Below are positions 1-13,200 of a DNA stretch of 60,000 nt, one piece after another; position 1 is the stretch's first letter; each line of letters begins with the position of its first letter. This stretch comes from Owenia fusiformis. Taxonomy: Eukaryota > Annelida > Polychaeta > Sabellida > Oweniidae. The stretch is taken from contig CAIIXF020000011.1 of assembly GCA_903813345.2 (NCBI GenBank), forward strand, positions 32,854,166 through 32,914,165, given 5' to 3'. The translations under genes were made by a program, and so were the position numbers. Under the pieces are notes generated by a model. That model had not been told where the DNA came from and ran no database searches. It saw only the letters and a list, made by a program, of their open reading frames with translations.

Positions 1-1410
1 TAGAATTTAAGGGGTCTTGTATTTCTCAGAATTTAAGGGGATTTTCATTTCTTGGCATGTAAAGATCTTATATATCTTGGTTATTAAAAGGATCTTATAT
101 TTGTTGGCATCTAAAGTGTCTTGTATTTGTTGAAATTTAAAGGAGCTTGTATTTCTTGGCATTTGAGGGTCTTATACTTGTTGGCATTTAAATGGCCTTG
201 TATTTATTGGAGTTAATATGGTCTTGTATTTGGTCAAATTTGAAGGGTCTTGTATCATTTAGAATGTATTGCATTTATTGGAATTTGAAGGGTCTTGTAT
301 TTGTCAGAGCTTGGTGGGTCTTGTATTTGTTGGCATTTAAATGGCCTTGTATTTATTGGAGTTAATATGGTCTTGTATTTGGTCAAATTTAAACGGTCTT
401 GTATCATTTAGAATGTATTGCATTTATTGGAATTTGAAGGGTCTTGTATTTGTCAGAGCTTGGTGGGTCTTGTATTTGTTGGCATTTAAATGGCCTTGTA
501 TTTATTGGAGTTAATATGGTCTTGTATTTGGTCAAATTTAAACGGTCTTATGTCTTTGGCATTTAGAGTGTATTGCATTTATTGTAATTTAAAGGGTCTT
601 GTACTTGTCAGAGCTTGATGGGTCTTGTATTTGTTGGCATTTAAATGGCCTTGTATTTATTGGAGTTAATATGGTCTTGTATTTGGTCAAATTTAAACGG
701 TCTTATGTCTTTGGCATTTAGAGTGTATTGCATTTATTGTAATTTAAAGGGTCTTGTACTTGTCAGAGCTTGATGGGTCTTGTATTTGTTGGCATTTAAA
801 TGGCCTTGTATTTATTGGAGTTAATATGGTCTTGTATTTGGTCAAATTTAAACGGTCTTATGTCTTTGGCATTTAGAGTGTATTGCATTTATTGTAATTT
901 AAAGGGTCTTGTACTTGTCAGAGCTTGATGGGTCTTGTATTTGTTGGCATTTAAATGGCCTTGTATTTATTGGAGTTAATATGGTCTTGTATTTGGTCAA
1001 ATTTAAACGGTCTTATGTCTTTGGCATTTAGAGTGTATTGCATTTATTGTAATTTAAAGGGTCTTGTACTTGTCAGAGCTTGATGGGTCTTGTATTTCTT
1101 GGCATTTTAATTATCTTCGGAATTAGAATTTACAGGGTCTTGTACTCTTTGGAAACTTAAGTTTATACTTGTTAAGATTTAAAGGGCCTTGTATTCATTG
1201 GAGGTTCTATTGTATTTATTGCAATTAAAAGGAATTTGCATTTATGTAAATTTAAAGGGTCTTGTTGTTGCGTTGGCCTTTTAAGGGGTTTGTGTTTCTT
1301 GGAATTTAACTGGTCTTGTATTTATTTGAATTGAAATGTTTTTTTAATTCAAATGGCATTTAAGGGTCTAATATTTATTGGCAAGAGTCATGTATTTGTT
1401 GGAATGTCAT
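1..1410. repeat. Minisatellite with higher-order structure (155-bp unit, ~26-bp monomers)
   Basis: The tract is built from a ~26-bp monomer around GGTCTTGTATTTGTTGG. From about 190 to 1110 six monomers form a larger unit: the word AATGGCCTTG recurs at 191, 340, 489, 644, 799 and 954, giving periods of 149, 149, 155, 155 and 155 bp. The 155-bp copies are nearly identical, so they amplified recently, while monomers before 190 and after 1110 are diverged. The array runs off the left edge. No coding potential is visible. Confidence 0.93.
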
Positions 1411-2517
1411 AGCTTGTCTTCAAAGGAATACCAAAGCAGGCAAATAAAAACTCAGATTGTGACAAAAGTTCTCATTAATTCTACTATTAAAGTGTACATA
1501 AAGATGAATGAAATGCATGGAATGTCTTCCTTTGCAGCATATTTGTTTTAATTATGTTGGTAAATCTTGGAAAAAATTGTGGCATGTAGGTATCCTATCC
1601 TGAGATTAATTTCTGCTATTGTCCTTAATTGATTTCTCAGGCTAGGCCAATTTTGTAACTATAGCTTTGAAATCTCGCTAATTCTCGTTTTTAAATGAGA
1701 TTTTAAGAGATTTGCACTTTTTTCCTCTGATGAATTACTTTTCTTTATTTTTGATAGCATATTTGGATTCAGTGACAAATTTTCTCCAATTATAGCTTAG
1801 ATTTACGCAGTTATGTCATTTAAATCATTTTCCATGACATTTTAAAAAACTTGGGCCAAATCTTCATTGGTGCAATGCTGAAATCCATTAAAACCTTGAT
1901 TTATTCGTATGACAACCAATATTTTCATGTTTAATCACAATATGTACATTGACAGGGCCATCCAATAGTATTCCATTCGAGTTTCAGACAGATTCAACCA
2001 ACACTTTTTGATAAATCATGAAATTAAGTGCCTATTGCAAGTTTCTAGCATTGAATTGAGTGGAGGTCTGGCCCTAGAAAATCAAAGACAAGAAAGGGTG
2101 ACATCTATTATGTAAGCATTTTTCAGCTATTTAGAAACTATTCAAATTGAAAAAATAATGAAAGAAAAAAGAAGCAAAAATAGAATCTAGTTTTTCTGCA
2201 GTCTAATGATATACTGTACCCCAGTAGTTGAACTGGTCTTGATCTAGATTGACATACTTAATTGATCTTCATTATCGATTCACATACAATTGATGGATTG
2301 CGTGAATAACTTAGGTTTCTATTTTTGTACAATAGAATAAAGATAATACAAAACAAATGAGAGACACTTAATACTGATAAAGAATGATGGTAGGTTTGAG
2401 TGCAGTTTAAAGACTGTAATTGTCTTTGAATAAAAAATAGTAGCATGTCATCTGAGTACAGAATTGAATAGGAATCTGATAAAGGTAATACTAATCTTGC
2501 ATGAAAGTTGATATACA
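1411..2517. other. AT-rich non-coding DNA, no recognisable feature
   Basis: No exon, repeat or RNA gene is recognised. If PARP4 continues to the left, its last exons could lie here or beyond the window, but I found no stretch resembling the PARP4 C-terminus. Confidence 0.5.
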
Positions 2518-2520
2518 TAA

Positions 2521-2946
2521 GGGGAGGCATCAAAAGTTCGATGTCGGATCGAAATCTAAATAAATCTAGTTGGGGGGGGGGGGGGGTTCAAATCCATTTC
2601 AGTTTGCTATGCGAAAATTTTCAACATTTCAAATTAAATCTTTTGCAATTTTGACTCAGAATGCCTTGGAATGGTTTAAAAATGAAGATTTTACCTAATG
2701 CTCTCTTCGTCAAGATAATTCCAATGGATTAGTCTCAGATTCTATCAATAGTTGTTGAAAGCTGCAAATTACGATAGGAATTAACAAAACTAGGTCGTTT
2801 TTAGAAATAATTTTTCAAATTCTCAAACTAGAAGTCAGCGATCAACTTTTATGGTATTTAGTTTTCTGGGGGAGGGGGGGGGGGGTTAAAGTCAAAACAA
2901 GATTTATTTGGTAACCGATCTGACATCGAACTTTTGATGCCTCCCC
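2521..2946. mobile_element. MITE, PIF/Harbinger-like (TAA target duplication)
   Basis: The ends are near-perfect ~29-bp terminal inverted repeats: GGGGAGGCATCAAAAGTTCG at 2521 and its complement ending at 2946. TAA lies on each side (2518-2520 and 2947-2949). A 3-bp TWA duplication is typical of PIF/Harbinger elements. The 426-bp interior has two long G runs (about 2574 and 2872) and no transposase, so it is non-autonomous. Confidence 0.75.
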
Positions 2947-2949
2947 TAA

Positions 2950-3289
2950 ACAGGTTAATGTTCTGGGGAATCTAATGAGCTTACCTATGAGTAACATTTA
3001 CTAATAGATTGTAATACACACACTTGTCAACTAATGAAGATTGTCACTGGTCACTTGATACCACTTCTGAGTCTAATAAGCATAATATCTTAGGGGTAGT
3101 AACTCAAATGTATACACAGCACAACTCCTTGATTTTCTTTAACTTTCATACATAGGCATGGGCTTATTACATGTACGTCATTTGTAAGTAAGTCATTTGA
3201 ACATATAATCTTTTCATTCTTCAGTATCTTATTATAAAAAATAAAATAGGGTATAAATAATAAGTAATCTTTTCAGCTAAATCACGAGA
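2950..3289. other. Short non-coding spacer
   Basis: AT-rich sequence between the MITE and the 40-bp minisatellite. Nothing recognisable. Confidence 0.5.
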
Positions 3290-4005
3290 CTGCAAATTAT
3301 GTGGTGTAAAAGCTGATTGGAGGTAAACTGCAGAATCTGAAGTGTTAAAGGTGATTGTAGGATAAACTGCAGATTATGTGGTGTTTAAAGCTGACTGTGG
3401 GATAAACTGCAGATAATGTGGTGTTCAAAGCTGGCTGAAGGGTAGCTGCAGATAATGTGGTGTTTAAAGCTGACTGTAGGATAAACTGCAGATTATGTGG
3501 TGTTTAAAGCTGACTGTAGGATAAACTGCAGATTATGTGGTGTTTAAAGCTGACTGTAGGATAAACTGTAGAATATGTGGTGTTTAAAGCTGACTGTACT
3601 ATAAACTGCAGATTATGTGGTGTTTAAAGCTGACTGTAGGATAAACTGAAGATTATGTGGTGTTTAAAGCTGACTTCAGTTGATACTAGAGTGTTTGAAG
3701 CTGACTCAATGCTAAACTGCAGATTATGTGGTGTTTAAAGCTGACTGTGGGATAAACTGCAGATTATGTGGTGTTTAAAGCTGGTTGTAGGATTAACTGC
3801 AGATTATGTGTTGTTTAAAGCTGACTGTAGGATAAACTGCAGATTATGTGGTGTTTAAAGCTGACTGTAGGAGAAACTGCAGATTATGTGGTGTTTAAAG
3901 CCGACTGTAGGATAAACTGCAGAATCCATGGTCTTTAAAGCAGTTGGGGTGGTAAATCGTAGATTCTATGGTGTTTAAAGCTGTCTAGAGGGTAAGCTGC
4001 TGATC
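3290..4005. repeat. 40-bp minisatellite, about 17 copies
   Basis: The unit is roughly GATTATGTGGTGTTTAAAGC followed by TGACTGTAGGATAAACTGCA. The word ATAAACTGCA falls exactly 40 bp apart (3481, 3521). Central copies are nearly identical and both edges are diverged. It lies downstream of the last PARP4 exon found. Confidence 0.92.
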
Positions 4006-4253
4006 CAGTCAGAGTTTCATTTTTAACTCAATAACTAAATGAGCAGCCTTCCCTAAACAACCAACTTATAATTCCATATAGAGCCAATCAAAGCCAAAAT
4101 GATCAATGTGACTGACATCTATACTTATTGTATAACAATTTCAAGGTATTACAGCTAGACACAGAAGGGATTCATTATTCTACACGTAAATTAAGATGAA
4201 TCTGTCCTGAGCTCAAATTTCTCCACAGAAATGAGTAAAATGAATATGATTAC

Positions 4254-7200
4254 CTTGTCCCTCTTTTCAACAGCGACAAAACTTGTGAACTGCGTCACGA
4301 TCGAGTATTCTACACTTAGGTTGATGATTTGCTTTTTTCTCTTCATCTTCTCTGCCTATATAAGAATCAGAAGCAGAATGCAACTTAGAGAATATCGAAT
4401 TTAAGTATTAAATAGAATATAGCAAATTCTCTCTATTAAACACACCATGTCTTCAAATGCTCCCATAGGGGTTGTCTTAAACAAGAAAATCCCAGAGGAA
4501 AAATTCAAAAGTGAACAAGATGTAAATGAGCAGAACATTTAATCACTTGGTTTCTTTGGATGTTTTGCTTTATGTATATAGAGTTTATTCTGAGTGAAAT
4601 AAATATATAGGGACAAATTAAAGAGCCATAAATCAAAAGCAATTTTTCTGTAAATTGTTGCACTACATGTACATTATCAAGATTAACTTATTTATGTATA
4701 GACCTACCTCATGTTCCGTTCTCTGTAAAGCTAAAGTGCCCTCTTCCCAGTCTCTTATGACACCTCTAGCTGTAAGTTGATGCAAGAGTGTACCATGGGT
4801 GACACTCAAGTCAGAAGTAGACACCATTGTTGAGACCTCATGGCCATCAATCTCTGCATGTAAAGTTGCCTAACAAATGAAAACAAACATGTATATATGG
4901 GATGTGATCCCCTAGCTGTAAGTTGATGCAAGAGTGTACCATGGGTGACACTCAAGTCAGAAGTAGACACCATTGTGGAGACCTCATGGCCATCAATCTC
5001 TGCATGTAAAGTTGCCTAACAAATGAAAACAAACATGTATATATGGGATGTGATCCCCTAGCTGTAAGTTGATGCAAGAGTGTACCATGGGTGACACTCA
5101 AGTCAGAAGTAGACACCATTGTTGAGACCTCATGGCCATCAATCTCTGCATGTAAAGTAGCCTAACAAATGAAAACAAACATGTATATATGGGATGTGAT
5201 CCTCTAGCTGTAAGTTGATGCAAGAGTGTACCATGGGTGACACTCAAGTCAGAAGTAGACACCATTGTTGAGACCTCATGGCCATCAATCTCTGCATGTA
5301 AAGTTGCCTAACAAATGAAAACAAACATGTATATATGGGATGTGATCCCCTAGCTGTAAGTTGATGCAAGAGTGTACCATGGGTGACACTCAAGTCAGAA
5401 GTAGACACCATTGTTGAGACCTCATGGCCATCAATCTCTGCATGTAAAGTAGCCTAACAAATGAAAACATACATGTATATATGGGATGTGATCCCCTAGC
5501 TGTAAGTTGATGCAAGAGTAAGCCTTGGGTGACACTCAAGTTAGAAGTAGACACCATTGTTGAGACCTCATGGCCATCAATCTCTGCATGTAAAGTAGCC
5601 TAACAAATGAAAACATACATGTATATATGGGATGTGATCCTCTAGCTGTAAGTTGATGCAAGAGTGTACCATGGGTGACACTCAAGTCAGAAGTAGACAC
5701 CATTGTTGAGACCTCATGGCCATCAATCTCTGCATGTAAAGTTGCCTAACAAATGAAAACAAACATGTATATATGGGATGTGATCCCCTAGCTGTAAGTT
5801 GATGCAAGAGTGTACCATGGGTGACACTCAAGTCAGAAGTAGACACCATTGTTGAGACCTCATGGCCATCAATCTCTGCATGTAAAGTTGCCTAACAAAA
5901 GAAAACATACATGTACGAGTACTTGTAACAATGAACACTGATTCGGCTGCAGATTTTTGCTTGCACCTAAGATTACAACAATACAGACTGTACCCAAAAT
6001 GCATAGTCTAATCCTAATCATGCAAATAATTTAATAAAGTGGCTCAGGAAAAAAAGTTATGAGTGAGAAAATGACTTCAAAGAACTGTATAATATTAAAG
6101 GTAAAACATACCATGAGACAGTTAGGCACAAAGCCATAGACAACTTGTCTTGATCCACTAAACAATGAAGAGATCTGACTAGGGGCTTGTAGAGGTTTAG
6201 CATAGCGACCATTATCATCATGCTGTTCCCAGTCTATGGAGACAGATGTTAACCCTGGCTGCCCTGCCTTGGACAGTTGACTCTTGATCTATAATGATAA
6301 TGCATTTATACAGGGTGACCCCAAAAACATCATCCTATAGTTTTAGAATAATTTCAAAATTTCTAAATTAGAAAGGAGTTTTCACTCTTCCGGATATTCC
6401 AGAATTAGAGAGTAACATTTTTGGATCACCCTGAGCATTGGTTAGTTAATGGGCAGAAAAATCACATTAATTAATCATTTTAAATACTATGAAGAGTTTA
6501 AAATTTGGTATCGAATAAATTGTATGAAATACAGACAACTTGACTTTAAACTTGTAAGTTTCAAATCAAAATCCATCAACTGAATCTATAAATTATTCAA
6601 GCTTATGGGAAGTTTTGTATGCCTGTCATGTCATCTGATACAAGTTTGCTTCCTTGTGGTGGAATTAGTAGCTACATGTTGGCATCTAGGCTATTGTAAT
6701 ACCTTATTTTCCGACTTAGATTTTCTTTTACTGTCAAAGAACTCAAATGCTCCAGCACCTGCACTGGCCAGTGCTCTCAACATGTGCTTGTTAGCAGTCC
6801 CACTGGAAACAGAAATGGGATAAAACGTTTTCATGGTGAAACAACACAGTCAAAATTTATTTCCTGCATTGATGCACATTATAATTTTTCATGTGTTTAA
6901 AAGCATGTGTATACATATATGTGTAAGTACAATTCTATCATTTACTTATTTCTGATCAGTACATCGAGAACTAGAAATACACCATCTCATGACAAAATAT
7001 TTCAGCAAACATACACTAGACCTTTAAAATTTAAGAGACAATAGTGCCACCTACCTTACTCCCATAGAAAACAGCCTGGTATGTTTGCAATTACACTTTA
7101 GAGCATGTAATGTAGAATCACTGTTGTTAATATGGCCATCTGATAAGAGCATGATGTTTCGTATGTTCTCTGTTGGGGCCAGCAGCAAGTATGTCTGTAG

Positions 7201-10200
7201 GGGTCTAGAGGCTTCTGTGTTCCCTTGGTCTGCTTTGGCATTCTATAATATAGTCCTATTAAATTGCATTTAATCCGAGATAAACTTGGGGTCAAAGGTC
7301 AATAAAGGGGTAATAATGTAAGATCAAGATCGTTTATAAAGGTCAAGGTCATTTCAAATCCCATGTTTTCCTTGTCTCATAAGATTATTGAATTTTTATA
7401 GTATTATTACAGATCATGTTGAATGGCCAATGCCATCTGGAAGGCTAATGTATAAAAAACTAACATGTTTCATATTAAACTTTGCTAAAATGTTTTCATT
7501 GTAGATATTGTCACATTGGGTCACAAAAGAATATATACTTTCAACAATCCAAATTCTATTTTTGTTCAGAGGGAGTGACAACCACACAAAGAAACACTAT
7601 AAAATATACAAAAAGAGAAACATAAAGCAACTGACCTTGATAAATTCTTGGGCTAGCTTCATATTGGCTTTTGTATTTTGCACGCTGCATGGGAAAAGTT
7701 CTTCAAAACCTAAAATGTACAAAACATGTAGTTAACTGTTAATCATTATAATTTGAAAAAGAAAACACCCTTATAATTTAAAGTGTGTTCAGTGCCTGTG
7801 TAATCTTTGAGAAATAATCATAAGTTGCTGAAAATATCACAAAGAAATGAAAGTTCAGTTTATTGTTGAGCAATAAATGCTCTTCAGGATTTATATAACA
7901 AAATGCCTCTTACCATCTGAAATGATAGAGACAATACTGGAGGATTCAGTGTGTAACATATGAAACAAATGTCCCATTACCTGTTCCAAATAAAACAACA
8001 TTGAAGGATGATCCCTGTGGCAGATGCTGGAGAGTGAGCAATAGTATTTTCCTAGCATCAAGAAGGGCTGCTCCCTTCATTGAGTTAGATACATCCAACA
8101 TGAATATTATTTCATAGCTTTCATCAGACACAGCCTCAAACTCAGGGTAAAATGTCAGCATACATGCCTAGAAAAACATGGATACTTATTGAGCAAAAGG
8201 TTTTTCATGACTTTTTTAATAAGCTACCTCGATGCACTTATAGCATGATTTTTGAGGGCAGATTTCTGCTTAATTTTGAAAGAGTATAAATGTCATTCTC
8301 TGTAAACAAGCATGGCAAATGAGCATTAATCTTGTTTTTCTATTATTGCCCTTTGTTTCTGGCACCAGTGATTCTCTTGTCACCCTCCATGCACTCACCT
8401 GACTGTCTTTATCTGGGTGTTCCTCCACCCACATTCTTGGTACATGAATTTCTGCTAACCCAATAAGGAGGGTGAACCCCTCTCCAAGTTGTTGATTCTT
8501 CTGGAGTTCAACTACAGCTTTGTCAGCAGTTTGCTGAAATTTTTATTTACATCAATTAATTACCTGTACCTTAATAGGAGCACAGAAATACAGTAAAATA
8601 TAATAAGTGGAACACTAAAAGGAGTTCAAAAAGGAAGTGTTTCACTTCTTGAGGTTGAAACCTACTTTCATTTTGACATTGTGTGTTGGGCAGTGTAGTG
8701 TATGCTCTTAGAAACACTAAAAGGAGTTCAAAAAGTTCTAAATATACAACACCTACCTTCATTTTGACCTTGTGTGTTGGGCAGTGTAGTGTATGTATGT
8801 TGAAGGGCATACGTACAGACACCTGTACAGTGACATAGTCTGACTCGTCCTTATCTACTTTCACTGTATGTACATCAGACTGAAAACAAGATGGAAATAA
8901 TTTTTGAAAATATCTTTCATTCTTATAGGAGAACATGCACAAGTAGTTTAACAAAGGACTCTTTTATAGATATGTATGTCAACAGAACATAAGGTTTAGA
9001 GTTATGAAGAAGACACATTTGCCTTTTTCCTACCCCAGCCAAAACATAACAAAACATAACTTTTCAAAGCAATTGGGTATCTTATCTTTCCATATGGTTG
9101 ATTCCAGTAAAAAGGCCTAGGTCACCCATATAGCTACACGTAGGTTCTACACATGTGGATGTATTTATAAAAGTGCTATACATAATGCACATTGACCTTG
9201 ATCTGACCTCTCCTGATAAAAATTGATAATATAAACAATACCAATAAAAATAAACAATACATCTTATCAATAATAGGGTGAATTATTGTATAAAAGATAA
9301 CAATTCGGATCATAGTCTGCTTGCTTACAGTATCAGTAGACAGAGCCACTAATAATCAACAATTACAGACACAGGGGCAGATGTGTCTCAAAAGTGACCG
9401 TGAATTTGTACTGAAAAGTAACGACGCAAAATTAAGTCAGATTTTGCAGATCATAAGAACATAAAGAATTACAGTGAAACAAAAATGATTGCTTTAATTG
9501 ACAAATGTACCTACATACTAGGGACTTTACTGGTTATTTGTGTTGGATTGAGCCTGGGAGGTCAAGGATGCCCAAACCTTCCTCGAGACTGCTACTGCGA
9601 TAAAACTTTTGTGAACTGTAGCAGGATGGGTATTAGTAAATTACCAGCAGGAATACCACGTAATACTACCACACTTATCATCAATATGAACAGCTTCAGT
9701 GAAATCCCCAACAATATGTTTTCAGCATTTCCTGAACTACAACAATTGGATATAAGCAGCAATCAAATCACCAGTGGAGGTCTTTACCCAGGATCCTTTG
9801 CAGGACTACCAAAATTATCAAATCTGGATTTGGGCTATAATTATTTAGACCAGGTCCCAAAAGGACTCCCAAAAACATTGACATATCTGTATTTGCTCCA
9901 AACGTTAAATAGTACAACACTTGCCGAAGATGCCTTCAAAGGTTTGAAGCAACTTCAACATCTGGATATCTCCTTTAATAAACTTGAAAGCTTACCTAGA
10001 AACCTTTTAAAGGATCAAAGTAATTTACAGTTATTCCGTGCTGACTGGAACCCAATACCAACACCAGGTCTCCCCGATGGAATATTTCTACATCTCACAA
10101 AACTAGGTGACTTGAGTATGCGAGGATGCAAGCTTTCCAAGATGATCCCAATGTTACCAAAGACCCTACAGAACCTAGATGTCGCGTTCAATCAACTGAC

Positions 10201-13200
10201 TTATGTCCCAGTTGATTGCCTAGCAGGGATGCATCAACTTCAGACTCTTGCATTTTGGAACAATTCGGTAACAGGAATCGCTGATGGTGCATTTCGTGAC
10301 CTTGAGAGCCTAACTATTTTTGATGCAACAAGCTGTGCTCTAACGACCCTAACAGATGACACCTTCAAAGGCCTAGTGAACGTAAAGACCCTTTACATAG
10401 ATGAAAACAAGATCAGTAATATAAGTGCTAATGCATTCGCTCCACTGAAAAACCTAGATGCACTTTGGATGACGATCAACAGTGTAGCCGAGCTAAACAT
10501 GCAGACACTAAATGGGACGGGGATATTACCAAAGTTGTCGACAGCATATCTTTGGGCCAATCCCTGGAAATGTGACTGCCATCTCCGTTGGTTACGGGAA
10601 ATGGTAGATGTCACACCTAGATTTACAATTGATGCTCCACATCTTATGATTTGCCATGAACCACCTGCTATGAAGGGGAAAACTTGGGACACTCTTAAAC
10701 CATCGGATTTCAAATGTTAATCAAGTGCTTTAATGTGTACAGGGTTCTTACTAGGCTTTTAGACTCCAGAGATTCTCCGGAGTCTAATGTCTTAAAACCC
10801 TCTTGCTCCAGAGTCTAATAGCTTTTCCGGATCGTCTAAAGTGTTTTTTCCAGAGTCTAATTTTACATTTTTGTCACATTATTTGCGGTAAAATTCTTGA
10901 GAAAATACATAAAACTGGATACAAACAAGGAATAGGAAGTCAGAAACCTTTTAGAAATAAATATTGGGATTGATATAGCAAGATAATCTTAAGAAGTATG
11001 TTGAAAAGTATACTAATAAGATATCTCTGATCTCACAACCAGGAGAAGTAGTCGCAATACTGTGAAAAAAGTAGTCACAATAAAATCCGGGGTCTAAAAA
11101 TTTCCTGGTGAGAACCCTGGCGTATATTTGTAGTTATGGAATATGGTATATATATTTAATTCACTAAAATAAAAAATACCTGTGTTTTCTCATCTAGGGC
11201 AGTCTCCTTCTTCCAAGGTGCTACACTGCCAGGTAGGGTGAAACATATGTTGTCTCCCTCAACTTGTAGTTCAGCAACATATGTGATCTTAATAAGAACA
11301 CTGGCCTGAGCTGGTAGGTTGCCTACACTTACTGTGAATACATCCTTAAATGAAAGGGATAGACATGTAACACTGTAACTGGAAAAAGGACTAGAAGAAT
11401 GAATGAACTCAGTGTGATTTATAAAACATACATTTATCCCAAAATTGAAAGATGACATGTATGTGTACAGCATATTGAAAATTTGGTTGAATATGTTATT
11501 GCAAGTTGTTCCTAAATATATGCCCAAATTCTAGACCCAATATACTAGTAGCGTAGCTTAGCTTATCCTATCAAAATCCAACTGCTGATGTCAAAGTTGC
11601 CCTACATGTACATCTTTATCAGACAGCTAAATATTAACCATACATATGTTTCAAAATTCAACAGCTGATCCTATAGAGAACAATAATTAACTCACAGGTG
11701 TCTCAACATCTTGGTCCATCAGGTAAGCCCCATGTCCCTCACTGATGGCTTTCTTGTACTCCTTGTGGGCAACCTCTTTCTCCTTCACCTGGAAATTATC
11801 ATACACATTGTTTAGGCATTTGGGCTACATGTAGGTGGGTTCAATCTGAAGATGTTGAACTTGGTCATACTTTTCACTGAAGGAGATAGCCTTATGCATT
11901 GTACTGGTGTTATAAATGAGATTCTTTAATACACATTGAAATAATTGTTGTCATGGTACTCATACATACACCTGTAATGTTTGATTTTACAAGAAATTCA
12001 ACACAGTTGGCTTTGATTTACCCTCTAAAGTAAGTCTTTAAACATCAATATGTAGTTACAATGTACCTAACATTTAAGATCATGGCCAAAGACTCACTCC
12101 GGAGGGTGCACAATTTATTCTTACCTCTCCAATGATGTGTTTGCCATTAATGAATGCTTCAAAGCCCACCACTGCACACATGTCATTTAGAGGGAACACA
12201 TATTTGGCTTCTATGGGAACATTGCTTTCATTCCTGTACTCCTGCAGTACAACAACCTATAGGAGAAAAATCAAAAATGCAATTACATGAACATGTGAGA
12301 ATTTAGTTCGTCTCTTAACCCAACTACTGTACTTAATGCTAACATTACATGTTTTAATGGGAACCAAGATTCATACAGATGGCAATAATAACAGGGCCAA
12401 TAATGCTTTGGCGTAGGCCCTGTATCTGTTTGTATGATGTATTATGAAATAAAGGAAATAAAAAAAAAAAAAAAATGGCAGTTCATTTATTAACTCTAGT
12501 GAGTTGTTCTTTTGTCCATATGGCCATTGATCATGTATCTGGAAATAACAACGCCATTCTATTGATACATGTTGAAGGCATTTTTGAAGAGGATGATGAG
12601 GACATTCTCATGTCCCATGACAAGAATGATTCTAACCTTACCTTTGCAGCAAGATCTACAAGTTCAGCTCTGATATGCACAGATTGTAAAGGAACTGGTG
12701 CTTCACCATCTGATTGTAAACCTGCCTGAACATTGTCCATGGGGTCTGATATATTCTTGATGTCATCCAGACCTGAATAATAATTTAAGTAACACATACT
12801 ATTGTAATCTTTTGATTCCATCTCAGAGTCACCGTGTTATGTAAATGTGCAATGGAAAGTTCAGTTAAGGTTTATTAATGGTATTACTCATTCCATCTTA
12901 CTCAGGTCTATGCAATAGTTACAGATCTGTTCTTTTTGGGATCTTGAAATTCACCAAGTCCAACTAATTTGACATGTCATGTACCTATACATGTAAAGCA
13001 TTAGGCTGCCTTTATAGATATTGATTGATAGTGATACTGCTGTTAAATAATAGAAAGATAGGCTCAAATGCGATTCATTTATATAATGAAAAGTTAATAT
13101 CACCCAGACACCAACCTATATCCTTATTTGGCTCAGAATCATCATTTTCATCATCCATGTCTACATCAGTTGGTACATCAGTCCCCCATGTTACAGCAGC

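Noticed and set aside
4767-5934. Regular 146-bp repeats as a nucleosome-length satellite or a CRISPR-like array
   Set aside because: The unit is plainly exon 24 plus intron sequence, has no variable spacers and lies in a eukaryotic gene.
7901-7930. Possible 3-nt microexon (CAG|ATG|GTAAG) between PARP4 exons 19 and 20
   Set aside because: Exons 19 and 20 already join in frame and match the family without it.
10393-10713. 106-residue minus-strand frame
   Set aside because: It is the complement of the LRR gene and shows no independent protein features.
12475-12729. 84-residue plus-strand frame beginning after the A tract
   Set aside because: It overlaps PARP4 exon 13 antisense and begins in a retroelement tail.
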